A DNA stretch of 64,000 nt from Pseudomonas fluorescens. Its GTDB lineage: Bacteria > Pseudomonadota > Gammaproteobacteria > Pseudomonadales > Pseudomonadaceae. The notes below the pieces were generated by a model. It ran no database searches. It was not told where the DNA came from and saw nothing but the letters and a program-made list of their open reading frames with translations. The position numbers were made by a program, and so were the translations under genes. Where the stretch lies: contig NZ_CABVHY010000002.1 in the NCBI RefSeq assembly GCF_902497875.1, forward strand, positions 1 through 64,000. Direction: 5' to 3'. This document shows, in pieces, positions 52,256 through 62,440 of this stretch; position 1 is the first letter of the stretch; every line of letters begins with the position of its first letter.

Positions 52256-52684
52256 ATGACCAAAGTCGACTTCTATATTCTGCCCAGCGCCGATCCTTCC
52301 GCACGCCTGGACTTCGCCTGCAAACTCACCGAGAAAGCCTGGCGCATGGGGCACCGGATCTACCTGCACTGCAGCGATGCGGCCCAGCGTGACGATCTCG
52401 ATGCTCGCTTGTGGGGCTTCAAGGGCGAGAGCTTCGTGCCCCATGGTCCTGCCGAAAGCGAACCGGACGGGCTGATTGTCCTGGGTCTCGGCGAAGATTG
52501 CGGGCAGCATTCGGATCTGCTGGTCAATCTGGACCTGAAAGTCCCGGCATTTGCCCAGCGCTTTGCCCGTGTGGCAGAAGTGGTGGTCGAAGACCCTACT
52601 ATTCGTCAGGCCGCGCGGGAGAGTTTCCGTTTCTACCGCGAACAGGGCTATCCTCTGCAAGATCACCGTCTACAGCGACTCTGA
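52256..52684 (+). CDS. holC: DNA polymerase III subunit chi
   Basis: A 142-residue subunit of the clamp-loader complex that contacts SSB. It starts MTKVDFYILPSADPSARLDF and holds AYRMGHRIYLHCSD-type sequence and FARVAEVVVEDPTIRQAARE. The ATG at 52256 gives the family N terminus; a start at 52214 adds unrelated residues. It lies between pepA and a small conserved gene. Confidence 0.92.
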   Translation: MTKVDFYILPSADPSARLDFACKLTEKAWRMGHRIYLHCSDAAQRDDLDARLWGFKGESFVPHGPAESEPDGLIVLGLGEDCGQHSDLLVNLDLKVPAFAQRFARVAEVVVEDPTIRQAARESFRFYREQGYPLQDHRLQRL

Positions 52685-52691
52685 GCACCCG

Positions 52692-53105
52692 ATGGACACT
52701 CCAAACCCGCAGCAAAAGTCCGCGCATCTGCTGGACGACCTTGAGTCGATCCGCCAACTGCTCGGCGATGACAACCTGCAACCACCGCTGCTGACCGAAA
52801 TGGTTACCAACGAAGTGCAGATCCCCATGCTGTCCGACATGGTGGGCGGCAAACCGCCTGCCGAAAGCCTCGAGCCTGCACCCGTGCAAGCGGCACCAGA
52901 ACCGGTCGCAGCGCCACAGCCCGCGCCTGCACCGGTCGCCGCCAAAGGTCCCGACGCCCTGCTGCACCTGGACGACGAACTGCGCGCCGCCGCCCAATTG
53001 ATCATGCAAGACGTGATCGACGACTTTGCGCCGCATATCGAAACCGAAATCAAACGCCGCCTCGACGCGCGAATGGAACGGTTGTTGAACCAGTATCTAG
53101 CCTGA
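52692..53105 (+). CDS. conserved Pseudomonas protein downstream of holC
   Basis: A 137-residue protein starting MDTPNPQQKSAHLLDDLESI. The middle (residues 55-85) is rich in Ala and Pro (PAPVQAAPEPVAAPQPAPAP) and probably flexible; the C terminus is a helix-forming DELRAAAQLIMQDVIDDFAP followed by HIETEIKRRLDARMERLL. Its place between holC and where valS normally follows matches PA3833. Function is unknown; a replication role is a guess from context. Confidence 0.8.
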   Translation: MDTPNPQQKSAHLLDDLESIRQLLGDDNLQPPLLTEMVTNEVQIPMLSDMVGGKPPAESLEPAPVQAAPEPVAAPQPAPAPVAAKGPDALLHLDDELRAAAQLIMQDVIDDFAPHIETEIKRRLDARMERLLNQYLA

Positions 53106-53174
53106 ATCGATAAAGGATCTTGTGACACCGGTTTGTCGTGGCCAGGGGGCTTGCCCTCTGGCCATCCGGCTCGA

Positions 53175-53471
53175 TTACACCGGCAACCCCACTAGCAAAT
53201 GCACCACCCCTCCCGCCAATACCATGACTCCCGGCACACCCGCCGCACGCAAGGCCAGCGGGTCTATCTGTGCTTGATCGTGGAGTTCCACCCGCACCCG
53301 TGTGAGGGCGACGCGTTGTTGCGCCTTGAGGTTATTCGACCCGCCCAGTGCCGCAACAATGCCCGGCTCCAGGGCTGTCGTCCCGGCAGGCTGCGCCAGT
53401 GCCTTGGGTTGATCCACCACCAGATCCGGAGTCAGGGCTTTCCAGAACGCACGCTGTAATTTCTCGAACAT
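53175..53471 (-). CDS. EIIB-like PTS protein lacking the phosphorylated cysteine
   Basis: A 98-residue protein with the fold pattern of glucose-type EIIB domains: IVAALGGSNNLKAQQRVALT followed by RVRVELHDQAQIDPLALRAA, GVPGVMVLAGGVVHLLVG. In working EIIB the motif is C-x-T-R-L-R; here it reads A-L-T-R-V-R, so the cysteine has become Ala (codon GCC). It cannot take phosphate the usual way. GGAGAAC precedes the ATG at 53471, and only two bases separate it from the EI fusion gene. A regulatory or decoy role would be a guess. Confidence 0.75.
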   Translation of the reverse strand: MFEKLQRAFWKALTPDLVVDQPKALAQPAGTTALEPGIVAALGGSNNLKAQQRVALTRVRVELHDQAQIDPLALRAAGVPGVMVLAGGVVHLLVGLPV

Positions 53472-53473
53472 GT

Positions 53474-56011
53474 TCAGTTCTCCAGGACCAATGAGCTGAC
53501 GGCTGCTGTCTGTTGATGCCGGCGCAAGACTTCGCGTACCTGCTCGGCGCTTTCCAGGCTCAGAACCTGTTGCGCGATGGCCTGGCACTCCCTCAGGTCG
53601 ACTTCGCGGATCGTCGCCTTGATCGACGGAATCAACGGCACACTGACCGACAACTCATCCACCCCCAGGCCGAGCAACAGCGGCACCGCCAACGCTTCGG
53701 AGGCCATCGCGCCACACACGCCGACCCACTTGCCATGGGCATGGGCGGCTTTCACGGTGCTGGCGATCAGGCGCAGCACCGACGGATGAAAACTGTCCGC
53801 CTGACTGGCCAGCCGCGGATGGTCACGATCCATGGCCAGGGTGTACTGGGTCAGGTCGTTGGTGCCGATGGAGAAGAAGTCCACTTCGGCGGCGAACAGG
53901 TCAGCCATCAATGCCGCTGCCGGCACCTCGATCATGATGCCGAGCTTGGGCAATGCCTTGAGCCCCAGTGCCAGCGCCTCCACTTCGAGCATCTGCCGAG
54001 CCTCGCGCAGTTCGGATAACTGGCTGACCATCGGCAGCATGATGTGCAGACGGGCCAGCCCGGCACAGCTCAGAATCGCTCGGAATTGCTCACGTAACAG
54101 CTCGGGACGCGCCAGGCACAGGCGAATCCCGCGCATGCCCAAAAAGGGGTTGGCCTCGCTGTCCATCGGCACATAAGCCAGCGGCTTGTCGCCGCCGACG
54201 TCCAGGGTGCGCACCACCAGATTGCGCTCCGGCCCCAGCGCGCAGGCGATGGCGCTGTAGGTAGCGGCTTGCTCGTCATGGCCAGGTGCGTGGTTGCGTT
54301 CCAGATACAGAAACTCCGAACGCAGCAGACCGACACCCTCGCCTCCCAGCGCTATCGCCTGTTCAACTTCAGGCAGCGAGGCGACGTTGGCCGTCACCTC
54401 GAAGTGATGGCCGTCGCGGGTACAGGCCGCCAGCGCAGCCTGTTCGAGTTCGCGCTGATGCCGCTGGCGTTGTTGCTGACGCTTGGCCTGCAGCTGTTCG
54501 ATAGCCGAAAGATCAGGGTCCAGCTGCAATTCACCGTTGTCGGCATCGAGCAAGACTTGAGTGCCGCTGACCAGCGCCAGTACCTGGGTTGGCAGCCCGC
54601 ACAAGGCCGGCAAACCAAAGGCCCGGGCAAGAATCGCCACGTGACTGGTGGCGCCGCCGCCCACGGTGGCAAAGCCCACCACCTTGCTGGTATCGAGGCC
54701 GGCGGTCTGCGACGGCGTGAGTTGCTCGGCAATCAGGATGGCCTGGTCCGGCAACACCCAGACGCTGTCCTGCACGCCAAGAATCAGTTTGAGGACCCGC
54801 TGGCCAACGTCCGCCAGGTCTACCGCGCGCTCGGCCAGCAACGCGCTACCGAGTTGCGTGAACAGCGCGGCCGTGGCCTCGGTCGAGTTGCGCCAGGCGA
54901 ACGCGGCGCTTTTCCCTTCAGCGATCAAGGCGTAGGCCTGCTCCAACAGGCTCGGGTCTTCCAGCAGCTGCTGATGGGCCTTGAAGATCTCCGCTTGCGC
55001 ATCGCTTGTGGCGTTGTCGCATAACCCCTGCAGTGCTTGCGTCGCCTGGAACAACCCACGCTCCAAATGCCTGCGCTCATCGGCTTGATCGGCACCGAAT
55101 TCAGCCACCTCCAGAGTCTGCTCGGCCACCTGCACCACCCGCCCGAATGCCGAGCCTGGCGAGGCACACACACCACGCAAGACTTTCAATGAAGGCGCTT
55201 CAACGACGGCAACCGGCTCACTGACCACCGCCGCCGCGACCGCTTCACCACAGCCCGCCGCCAGCAACTCGACGAGGGTGTTGATCGCCAATTCGGCATC
55301 CTCGCCCACCGCACTGATCTGCAAGGTATCGCCCTGGGCGGTCTGCAACGCCATGATCGCCACCAGGGATTTGGCGTTGGCACTGGTCTGTTGCTTATGC
55401 AGACAAATACTCGCCGCAAAGCCCTTCGCCGCCTGAGCGAATACCGCTGCGGGGCGGGCATGCAAACCGTTCGGATTGGACAGGATCACCGGTCGCGAAA
55501 ACTGTGCTTCGCCCTCTGGCGCCAGCGTCGCATCGGCCGGCTGCTCGGCCAGATTCAAACGCAACAGCGGCTGCCCGCTTTCGACTATTGCGCTGACCGG
55601 CGTCAGCAGGCTGAAGGGCTCGGCGCTGACCACCAGCATCAAGGTCAGCAGGCTGCGGGCATGCAAGGCGATGTAGTCGGCGTCGAATTCGATCAAGGCC
55701 TGCCCGGCCTCGACCCGCTGCCCTTCTTCCACCAACCGTGTGAAACCCTTGCCGGCCAGGTTCACCGTGTCCAGACCAATGTGCATCAACACCTGCACGC
55801 CGCTGTCGTCGGTGATGCTGACCGCATGGCCACTGCGCGGCAGATTGCTGATCACTCCGGCCATGGGCGCGCAGAGGGTTTGCGAGGTCGGATCGATGCA
55901 CAGGCCATCACCGATCAGGCGACTGGAGAACACCGGGTCCGGCACTTGATCAAGCGGCATCAGCACCCCGGACAGGGGCGCTAGCAGTTGCAAATGTTGG
56001 GTTGTGGCCAT
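53474..56011 (-). CDS. PTS EIIA-HPr-EI fusion protein
   Basis: An 845-residue soluble phosphotransferase. Order: EIIA(Glc) (residues 5-150, active His in VLMHIGLDTVNLAGKGF), HPr (about 170-255, His in PNGLHARPAAVF), then enzyme I (about 285-840, active His in GGATSHVAIL, and the PEP-binding end VCGAMASEALAVPLLLGLGV). It passes phosphate from PEP to the trehalose EIIBC in this locus. The ATG at 56011 with AGGTGAAG upstream removes an unrelated N-terminal extension. It lies in the tre operon. Confidence 0.93.
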   Translation of the reverse strand: MATTQHLQLLAPLSGVLMPLDQVPDPVFSSRLIGDGLCIDPTSQTLCAPMAGVISNLPRSGHAVSITDDSGVQVLMHIGLDTVNLAGKGFTRLVEEGQRVEAGQALIEFDADYIALHARSLLTLMLVVSAEPFSLLTPVSAIVESGQPLLRLNLAEQPADATLAPEGEAQFSRPVILSNPNGLHARPAAVFAQAAKGFAASICLHKQQTSANAKSLVAIMALQTAQGDTLQISAVGEDAELAINTLVELLAAGCGEAVAAAVVSEPVAVVEAPSLKVLRGVCASPGSAFGRVVQVAEQTLEVAEFGADQADERRHLERGLFQATQALQGLCDNATSDAQAEIFKAHQQLLEDPSLLEQAYALIAEGKSAAFAWRNSTEATAALFTQLGSALLAERAVDLADVGQRVLKLILGVQDSVWVLPDQAILIAEQLTPSQTAGLDTSKVVGFATVGGGATSHVAILARAFGLPALCGLPTQVLALVSGTQVLLDADNGELQLDPDLSAIEQLQAKRQQQRQRHQRELEQAALAACTRDGHHFEVTANVASLPEVEQAIALGGEGVGLLRSEFLYLERNHAPGHDEQAATYSAIACALGPERNLVVRTLDVGGDKPLAYVPMDSEANPFLGMRGIRLCLARPELLREQFRAILSCAGLARLHIMLPMVSQLSELREARQMLEVEALALGLKALPKLGIMIEVPAAALMADLFAAEVDFFSIGTNDLTQYTLAMDRDHPRLASQADSFHPSVLRLIASTVKAAHAHGKWVGVCGAMASEALAVPLLLGLGVDELSVSVPLIPSIKATIREVDLRECQAIAQQVLSLESAEQVREVLRRHQQTAAVSSLVLEN

Positions 56012-56037
56012 GACTTCACCTGCAGTTTTAATCTCTA

Positions 56038-56120
56038 TGTAGGAGCTGCCGAAGGCTGCGATCTTTTGATTTTGATTTACCCGTTGTAAAAAGATCAAAA
56101 GATCGCAGGCTGCGCCATCG
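56038..56120. repeat. inverted REP pair, GGAGCTGCC class
   Basis: GTAGGAGCTGCCGAAGGCTG plus CGATCTTTTGAT and its mirror ATCAAAAGATCGCAGGCTGC enclose about 25 bases. It lies between the EI fusion gene and the porin gene. Confidence 0.75.
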
Positions 56121-56138
56121 GTTTTTCGGACGTCGCCG

Positions 56139-57428
<1,290 letters not shown>

Positions 57429-57464
57429 TCATGCGAGCCGATCAAAAGCGAAGGGTTTTTCCGA

Positions 57465-59111
57465 TTAGTCAGTCAGATGCAGCACGAACGACTCATAGGG
57501 CCGCAGGACCACCTGCCGATTGCGGACTGGGCAGTCCCCGTAGTTGCTGATCACCAGGCGTTGCGCCATTGCGTCGCTGATCACCCCTTCCGGCAATTCG
57601 ACTTCGCAGGTCGTGGCGTAGAAGTTGTTCAGCACCAGCAGACGCTCGCCCTTAGCTTCACGCAGATAGGCCCAGACTTGCAGGTGTTCGGGCAACAGCT
57701 GGCGATAGACCCCGTCCTGGATCAGCGGCTCGCTGCGGCGCAAGGCGATCAGCTGGCGATAGTGATGCAGCACCGAGGCAGGGTCTTCGAGTTGCTGTTC
57801 GACATTGATCAGCGCCGCGTTTTCCGGCACGCCGATCCACGGTTCGGTAGTACTGAAACCGGCATGTGGCTGAGCATTCCAGTGCATCGGCGTGCGGCCG
57901 TTGTCCCGGGATTTCTGCATGATCGCCGCCATGTTTTGCGTCTCGGATTCTCCGGCATCGCGCTTGAGCCGATAGATGTTCAGCGTCTCGACATCGCGGT
58001 AATGGTCGATGTGATCGAACCCCGGATTGGTCATGCCCAGCTCTTCACCCTGGTACACGAACGGCGTGCCTTGCAGAAAGTGCAACGCAGTACCGAGCAT
58101 CTTTGCCGAGACCGCCCGGTGTTCGCGGTCATTACCGAAGCGCGAGACCACCCGCGGCTGATCGTGGTTACACCAGAACAACGCGTTCCAGCCGCCACCG
58201 GCTTGCATGCCGGTCTGCCAGTCGGAGAGGATGCGCTTGAGGTCGAGGAAGTCGAAGTCGGCGCGAATCCATTTCTGCAGGTTCGGGTAATCGACTTTCA
58301 AATGATGAAAGTTGAAGGTCATCGACAGTTCTTTCGACTCAGGGCGCGAGTAGCGAATGCAGTGCTCGAGACTGGTGGAAGACATCTCGCCGACATTGAT
58401 CAGGTCATGACCGTCGAAGACTTCCCGGTGCATTTCCTGCAAGTACTGATGCACATTGGGGCCGTCGGTGTAGAAGCGCCGACCGTCACTCTGGTCCTCG
58501 GGAAAATCCGCCGGTTTCGAGATCAGGTTGATCACGTCCAGGCGAAAACCGCCGACGCCCTTGTCACGCCAGAAGCGCATCATCTTGAAGACTTCGGCGC
58601 GCACCAGCGGGTTGTCCCAGTTCAGGTCGGCCTGGGTGTGGTCGAACAGGTGCAGGTAGTACTGGCCGGTTTGCGCCTCGTACTCCCAGGCCGAACCGCC
58701 AAACTTGGACTCCCAGTTGTTCGGCTGATCGCGCCAGATGTAGAAGTCGCGGTACGGGTTATCCAGGCTGCTGCGGGCCTGCTGGAACCACTGGTGCTCG
58801 ATGGAGGTGTGGTTGACCACGATATCGAGCATCAACTTGATACCGCGCTTGCCCGCCTCGGCAATCAGCAATTCACAGTCGGCCATGGTCCCGTAGCTCG
58901 GGTCGATGGCGTAGTAGTCGCTGATGTCGTAACCGTTGTCGCGTTGCGGCGAACGCAGGAACGGCGTTATCCACAGGCAGTCGACGCCCAGCCAGTGCAG
59001 ATAATCGAGCTTGGCGACCACCCCGAGCAGATCGCCCGTGGCTTTGCCGGCGTGGCTGTGAAAACTCTTCGGGTAGATCTGGTAGATCACCGAACGTTGC
59101 CAGTGTTGCAT
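57465..59111 (-). CDS. treC: alpha,alpha-phosphotrehalase
   Basis: A 548-residue GH13 enzyme that splits trehalose 6-phosphate into glucose and glucose 6-phosphate in the cytoplasm. The catalytic residues are in GFRLDVINL (nucleophile Asp), INVGEMS (acid Glu) and NHDQPRVVSRFG (third Asp). The start MQHWQRSVIYQIYPKSF is typical of TreC. It lies between treP and the porin in the same orientation; a REP pair separates it from treP. Confidence 0.94.
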   Translation of the reverse strand: MQHWQRSVIYQIYPKSFHSHAGKATGDLLGVVAKLDYLHWLGVDCLWITPFLRSPQRDNGYDISDYYAIDPSYGTMADCELLIAEAGKRGIKLMLDIVVNHTSIEHQWFQQARSSLDNPYRDFYIWRDQPNNWESKFGGSAWEYEAQTGQYYLHLFDHTQADLNWDNPLVRAEVFKMMRFWRDKGVGGFRLDVINLISKPADFPEDQSDGRRFYTDGPNVHQYLQEMHREVFDGHDLINVGEMSSTSLEHCIRYSRPESKELSMTFNFHHLKVDYPNLQKWIRADFDFLDLKRILSDWQTGMQAGGGWNALFWCNHDQPRVVSRFGNDREHRAVSAKMLGTALHFLQGTPFVYQGEELGMTNPGFDHIDHYRDVETLNIYRLKRDAGESETQNMAAIMQKSRDNGRTPMHWNAQPHAGFSTTEPWIGVPENAALINVEQQLEDPASVLHHYRQLIALRRSEPLIQDGVYRQLLPEHLQVWAYLREAKGERLLVLNNFYATTCEVELPEGVISDAMAQRLVISNYGDCPVRNRQVVLRPYESFVLHLTD

Positions 59112-59151
59112 GGCGTGTTCCTTCAGTTAGTTTTGTATAGGCCTTGAGGGC

Positions 59152-59222
59152 CTCATCGCGAGCAAGCCCGCTCCCACATTTGAAATGCATACCCCTGTGG
59201 GAGCGAGCTTGCTCGCGATAGC
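59152..59222. repeat. inverted REP pair between treP and treC
   Basis: CATCGCGAGCAAGCCCGCTC and its mirror GAGCGAGCTTGCTCGCGAT enclose a short loop. Such hairpins inside operons often slow RNA decay or modulate expression of the next gene. Confidence 0.85.
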
Positions 59223-59228
59223 GATCTA

Positions 59229-60671
59229 TCAGGCGACCCGGTATCCAGGCCGGACAATCTTCATGCTCAACCCACACGTCAGCACAAACGGCACCACCAT
59301 CGCGATCACCATGCCGATCACGAACATCGGGATGAATTGCGGAATGATCGAGATGAAACCCGGTAGCCCGCCGACGCCAATTGCCGAGGCCTGGACCTTG
59401 TTCATCGACAGGAAAATGCAGCCCAGCGCCGAACCGATCAGGGCGGCGTAGAACGGAAACTTGTAGCGCAGGTTGACCCCGAACATGGCCGGTTCGGTGA
59501 TGCCGAAGTAGGCAGAAATCGCCGAGGTCGAGGCCATGCTTTTATCCCGCACATTGCGGGTCATGGTGAACACCGCCAGCGCGGCGCTGCCCTGGGCCAG
59601 GTTGGACATGACGATCATCGGCCAGATGAAGGTGCCGCCCTGGGTCGAGATCAACTGCAGGTCCACGGCGAGGAACATGTGGTGCATACCGGTGATCACC
59701 AGCGGCGCGTAGAGCAGACCGAAGATCGCCCCGCCGACCATTGGCGCCAGATCGAACAGCAGGACCATACCTTCGGTGATGAGGATCCCCAGGTGCCGGG
59801 TGACCGGACCAATCACCGCCAGCGCCAACACACCGGTGACCACGATGGTCGTGATCGGCACCACCAACAGCTGAATGGCGTTCGGTACTCGCGCCCGCAA
59901 CCATTTCTCGATAGTGCTCATGACCCAGGCCGCCAGCAGGATCGGCAGGATCTGCCCTTGATACCCGACCTTCTCGATCTGGAACAGACCGAGGATGTCG
60001 AAGTACGGCAAGCTCTGACCGTCGAGGCCAGAGACCGCCTTGCCGTAGTTCCAGGCATTGAGCAGATCCGGGTGGACCAGCATCAGGCCGAGCACAATGC
60101 CGAGGATTTCACTGCCACCAAAACGCTTGGCCGCCGACCAGCCGACCAATGCCGGGAGGAACACGAACGAAGTGTTGGCCATCAGGTTGATAAGGCTCCA
60201 GACACCGTTCAGATTGGGGTAGGCCTCCAGCAGGGTCTGGCCTTCGATGAACATGCCCTTGGCGCCCATCAGGTTGTTGATGCCCATCAGCAGGCCGGCA
60301 ATGATCAGCGCCGGCAGGATCGGCATGAACACATCGGAGAACACCCGCACCAGGCGCTGCATGGGGTTGATCTTCTCGGCGCTTTTCTGTTTGACGTCGG
60401 CGATGGTCGAGGCCGCAAGGCCGGTCTGCTGGCGCAACGCGGCGTAGACCTTCTCCACTTCACCGGGGCCGATGACGATTTGCAGCAGACCGCCGGTGAA
60501 GAACGAGCCTTTGACCAGGTCGATCTGGTTCAGGGTGGCGTTGTCGACCAGGCTTGGGTCTGTCAACGCCAGGCGCAGGCGGGTCACACAGTGCGCAGCC
60601 TGTTCGAGGTTGTCTGTACCGCCGAGGCTTTGCAGGATCTCGCCGGCGATCGTCGGGTAGTCGTGGCTCAT
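59229..60671 (-). CDS. treP: PTS trehalose transporter EIIBC
   Basis: A 480-residue membrane protein that phosphorylates trehalose during uptake. The EIIB domain comes first (residues 1-85) with phosphorylated C27 in HCVTRLRLAL; the EIIC domain (about 105-475) has GVWSLINLMANTSFVFLPAL and the GITEPAMFGVNLRYKFP block, typical of the trehalose/sucrose group. No EIIA domain is attached, which the EIIA-HPr-EI fusion would supply. It is the first gene of the tre operon, divergent from treR. Confidence 0.93.
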   Translation of the reverse strand: MSHDYPTIAGEILQSLGGTDNLEQAAHCVTRLRLALTDPSLVDNATLNQIDLVKGSFFTGGLLQIVIGPGEVEKVYAALRQQTGLAASTIADVKQKSAEKINPMQRLVRVFSDVFMPILPALIIAGLLMGINNLMGAKGMFIEGQTLLEAYPNLNGVWSLINLMANTSFVFLPALVGWSAAKRFGGSEILGIVLGLMLVHPDLLNAWNYGKAVSGLDGQSLPYFDILGLFQIEKVGYQGQILPILLAAWVMSTIEKWLRARVPNAIQLLVVPITTIVVTGVLALAVIGPVTRHLGILITEGMVLLFDLAPMVGGAIFGLLYAPLVITGMHHMFLAVDLQLISTQGGTFIWPMIVMSNLAQGSAALAVFTMTRNVRDKSMASTSAISAYFGITEPAMFGVNLRYKFPFYAALIGSALGCIFLSMNKVQASAIGVGGLPGFISIIPQFIPMFVIGMVIAMVVPFVLTCGLSMKIVRPGYRVA

Positions 60672-60738
60672 GCTTTTTCTTCCGTTTTAGCTTCTTGTTA
60701 TTGGAGAGCGTTATTGGCAGCACGCCGAAACGAAAAGT

Positions 60739-60780
60739 ACTCGTCTGTACGAGTTAAAGCAACAACTCGTACAGACGAGT
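60739..60780. promoter_or_regulatory. treR: paired TreR operators
   Basis: ACTCGTCTGTACGAGT (60739-60754) and ACTCGTACAGACGAGT (60765-60780) are two palindromes (ACTCGT-N4-ACGAGT), exact inverted copies of each other, with centres 26 bases apart. Both lie between divergent treP and treR. This is a strong candidate for TreR binding and control of both genes; the binding itself is inferred. Confidence 0.8.
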
Positions 60781-60874
60781 CACGAAATATTTATATGATC
60801 ACCCATAAATGGACAAACCCCAGCCCTGCCCTTAAGGTTCCAAGCCTTGAGTACAGCGGCACAGAGCCATCCCC

Positions 60875-61579
60875 ATGAGTAAATACAACCAGATCTACAC
60901 CGATCTGCTTGCCAGCATCACCACCGAACGTCTGGAACGTGGCGCCAGGTTGCCCTCGGAAACCGAATTGATGGACAGCTACCAGGCCAGCCGCGGCACC
61001 GTGCGCAAGGCCATCGAGCAACTTCAGGAGCGCGGCTTCGCACAGAAAGTCCATGGCAAGGGCACTTTCGTCCTGTCACCGGCACCGATCGAATTGCAGT
61101 TGGGGGGAATCGTCAGCTTCCAGGAAACCTACCCACGGCTGGGCAATGACGTCAGCACCGAGGTCGTGGAGTTCAGCCAGATCCCCCTCGAGGGCGCCCT
61201 GCTCGAACACATCCAGGCGCCAGAAGGCAGCCTGATCACCCGGATCAAACGCGTACGGCGAATCGATGGCAAACGGGTGATTCTCGACATCAACCACTTC
61301 GTCGCCGAGCTGATCCCGGGGCTGGACCGCGAGATCGCCGAACACTCGATCTATGCCTTCATCGAACAGACCCTGCAGCTGCAGATCAGCTATGCGCAGC
61401 GCACCATCGAAGCCGTACCGCGGGGCAAGGATGACCAACAGCACCTGGACCTCGACGGCCAGAGCCATGTGATCGTGGTGAGTAACCAGACCTTTTTGCA
61501 GGACGGCCGGCAGTTCGAGTACACCGAGTCGCGGCATACCCTGGACAAATTCTACTTTTCGGACGTGGCGCGTCGCTGA
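60875..61579 (+). CDS. treR: GntR/HutC-family trehalose operon repressor
   Basis: A 234-residue regulator. The winged-helix domain covers residues 1-70 (LERGARLPSETELMDSYQAS, RGTVRKAIEQL); a UTRA ligand-binding domain follows (about 88-225). In the family trehalose 6-phosphate releases TreR from DNA. The ATG at 60875 gives the standard N terminus; the RBS is weak. Divergent from treP with a double operator between. Confidence 0.92.
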   Translation: MSKYNQIYTDLLASITTERLERGARLPSETELMDSYQASRGTVRKAIEQLQERGFAQKVHGKGTFVLSPAPIELQLGGIVSFQETYPRLGNDVSTEVVEFSQIPLEGALLEHIQAPEGSLITRIKRVRRIDGKRVILDINHFVAELIPGLDREIAEHSIYAFIEQTLQLQISYAQRTIEAVPRGKDDQQHLDLDGQSHVIVVSNQTFLQDGRQFEYTESRHTLDKFYFSDVARR

Positions 61580-61589
61580 GCGGGGTGTG

Positions 61590-62108
61590 TCAAACCAGCG
61601 CCTGCCACTCGGCGCCCAAGGCAACAACCCGGCGGGATTCCTTGACGAGATTGACGCTTTGCGCGATACGGGCGACGTCGATCACCGGTTGTTCAAGGCT
61701 GTAGCCGCCCTTCATATCCAGCCAGCTCAGTACCTCAGCCAGATGCCAGACCGATGCCTTGCCCTCATGCACGGCCAACGGGAAGCTGTTGCAATGAGTC
61801 AGCATCAGTTTGCGCATGTTCTGCCGCGAAACGCCGACGATGTCGGCAATATCCGTCAGGCCGACGAAGTCCGGTGCCACCTCCACCAAACGAGCGTCAG
61901 GAATGATGCGTTTGACGTCCATCAGCGCGCTCAACAGCGCCGCTTCGGCGGTCACGGCCTCGCGGGTAAACTCCAATGCCAAGCGGCCCGGCAATCCGAT
62001 ACCGACTAAGGCATCATCGCAGCCTGCCGTGTATAGCCGTTCGACCAACTCGTCGGGATCGCAATCGCACTGCGCGAGTTGATACTTGAGGGTGAAAATG
62101 TAGTCCAT
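61590..62108 (-). CDS. HTH DNA-binding protein, second gene of a TA-like pair
   Basis: A 172-residue protein. The N-terminal half starts MDYIFTLKYQLAQCDCDPDE and has an AVTAEAALLSALMDVKRIIP block; a helix-turn-helix lies at about 95-118 (LTDIADIVGVSRQNMRKLML); then SVWHLAEVLSWLDMKGGY. AAGGAG precedes the ATG at 62108. It follows the HicA-like gene by four bases. The order toxin-first with an HTH partner and a nearby palindrome suggests a toxin-antitoxin module in which this is the antitoxin and repressor. This is inferred, not known for the family. Confidence 0.7.
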   Translation of the reverse strand: MDYIFTLKYQLAQCDCDPDELVERLYTAGCDDALVGIGLPGRLALEFTREAVTAEAALLSALMDVKRIIPDARLVEVAPDFVGLTDIADIVGVSRQNMRKLMLTHCNSFPLAVHEGKASVWHLAEVLSWLDMKGGYSLEQPVIDVARIAQSVNLVKESRRVVALGAEWQALV

Positions 62109-62112
62109 TGAT

Positions 62113-62391
62113 TTACTCCTTGAGTCGAGGTGCTGATTTCCCATCAGTCACCTGCTGCGTCGTACAGTTATCAACCACTCGCCGTAATGCCTTCGCGTGA
62201 TTGAAAGAGTTCCTCGGCGTGCTGCATACGCTGGTGATACAGAACTCACCACAGCGACAGAGATCATGCCTGAAAGGGCAGTAGATCTTTCCCCAGGCGT
62301 GACTGCCGCCGACTTCTATCCGCCAGCCTCGCTCTTCGGCGTGACGCAGGGCCATTTCGATTTCTTTTTTTGGGTGAGATGCACGAGCCAT
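62113..62391 (-). CDS. HicA-like small protein, first gene of a TA-like pair
   Basis: A 92-residue protein: MARASHPKKEIEMALRHAEE, then RGWRIEVGGSHAWGKIYCP, a CRCGEFC cysteine cluster, and CSTPRNSFNHAKALRRVVDN. The GW..EV.GSHAW pattern with a single central His resembles HicA mRNA interferase folds (dsRNA-binding type), with an added Cys cluster that could hold a metal. GGAGG lies six bases before the ATG. It is translationally close to the HTH gene. Activity is unproven. Confidence 0.65.
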   Translation of the reverse strand: MARASHPKKEIEMALRHAEERGWRIEVGGSHAWGKIYCPFRHDLCRCGEFCITSVCSTPRNSFNHAKALRRVVDNCTTQQVTDGKSAPRLKE

Positions 62392-62422
62392 CCATAGCCT
62401 CCAGTCTCGTTAAGAACCGAAC

Positions 62423-62440
62423 GGTTGTCAACCGACAACC
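62423..62440. promoter_or_regulatory. palindromic operator candidate of the TA-like pair
   Basis: GGTTGTCAACCGACAACC is a perfect palindrome (7-4-7) 32 bases upstream of the HicA-like start. It could be the binding site of the HTH partner, giving self-control. Confidence 0.5.
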
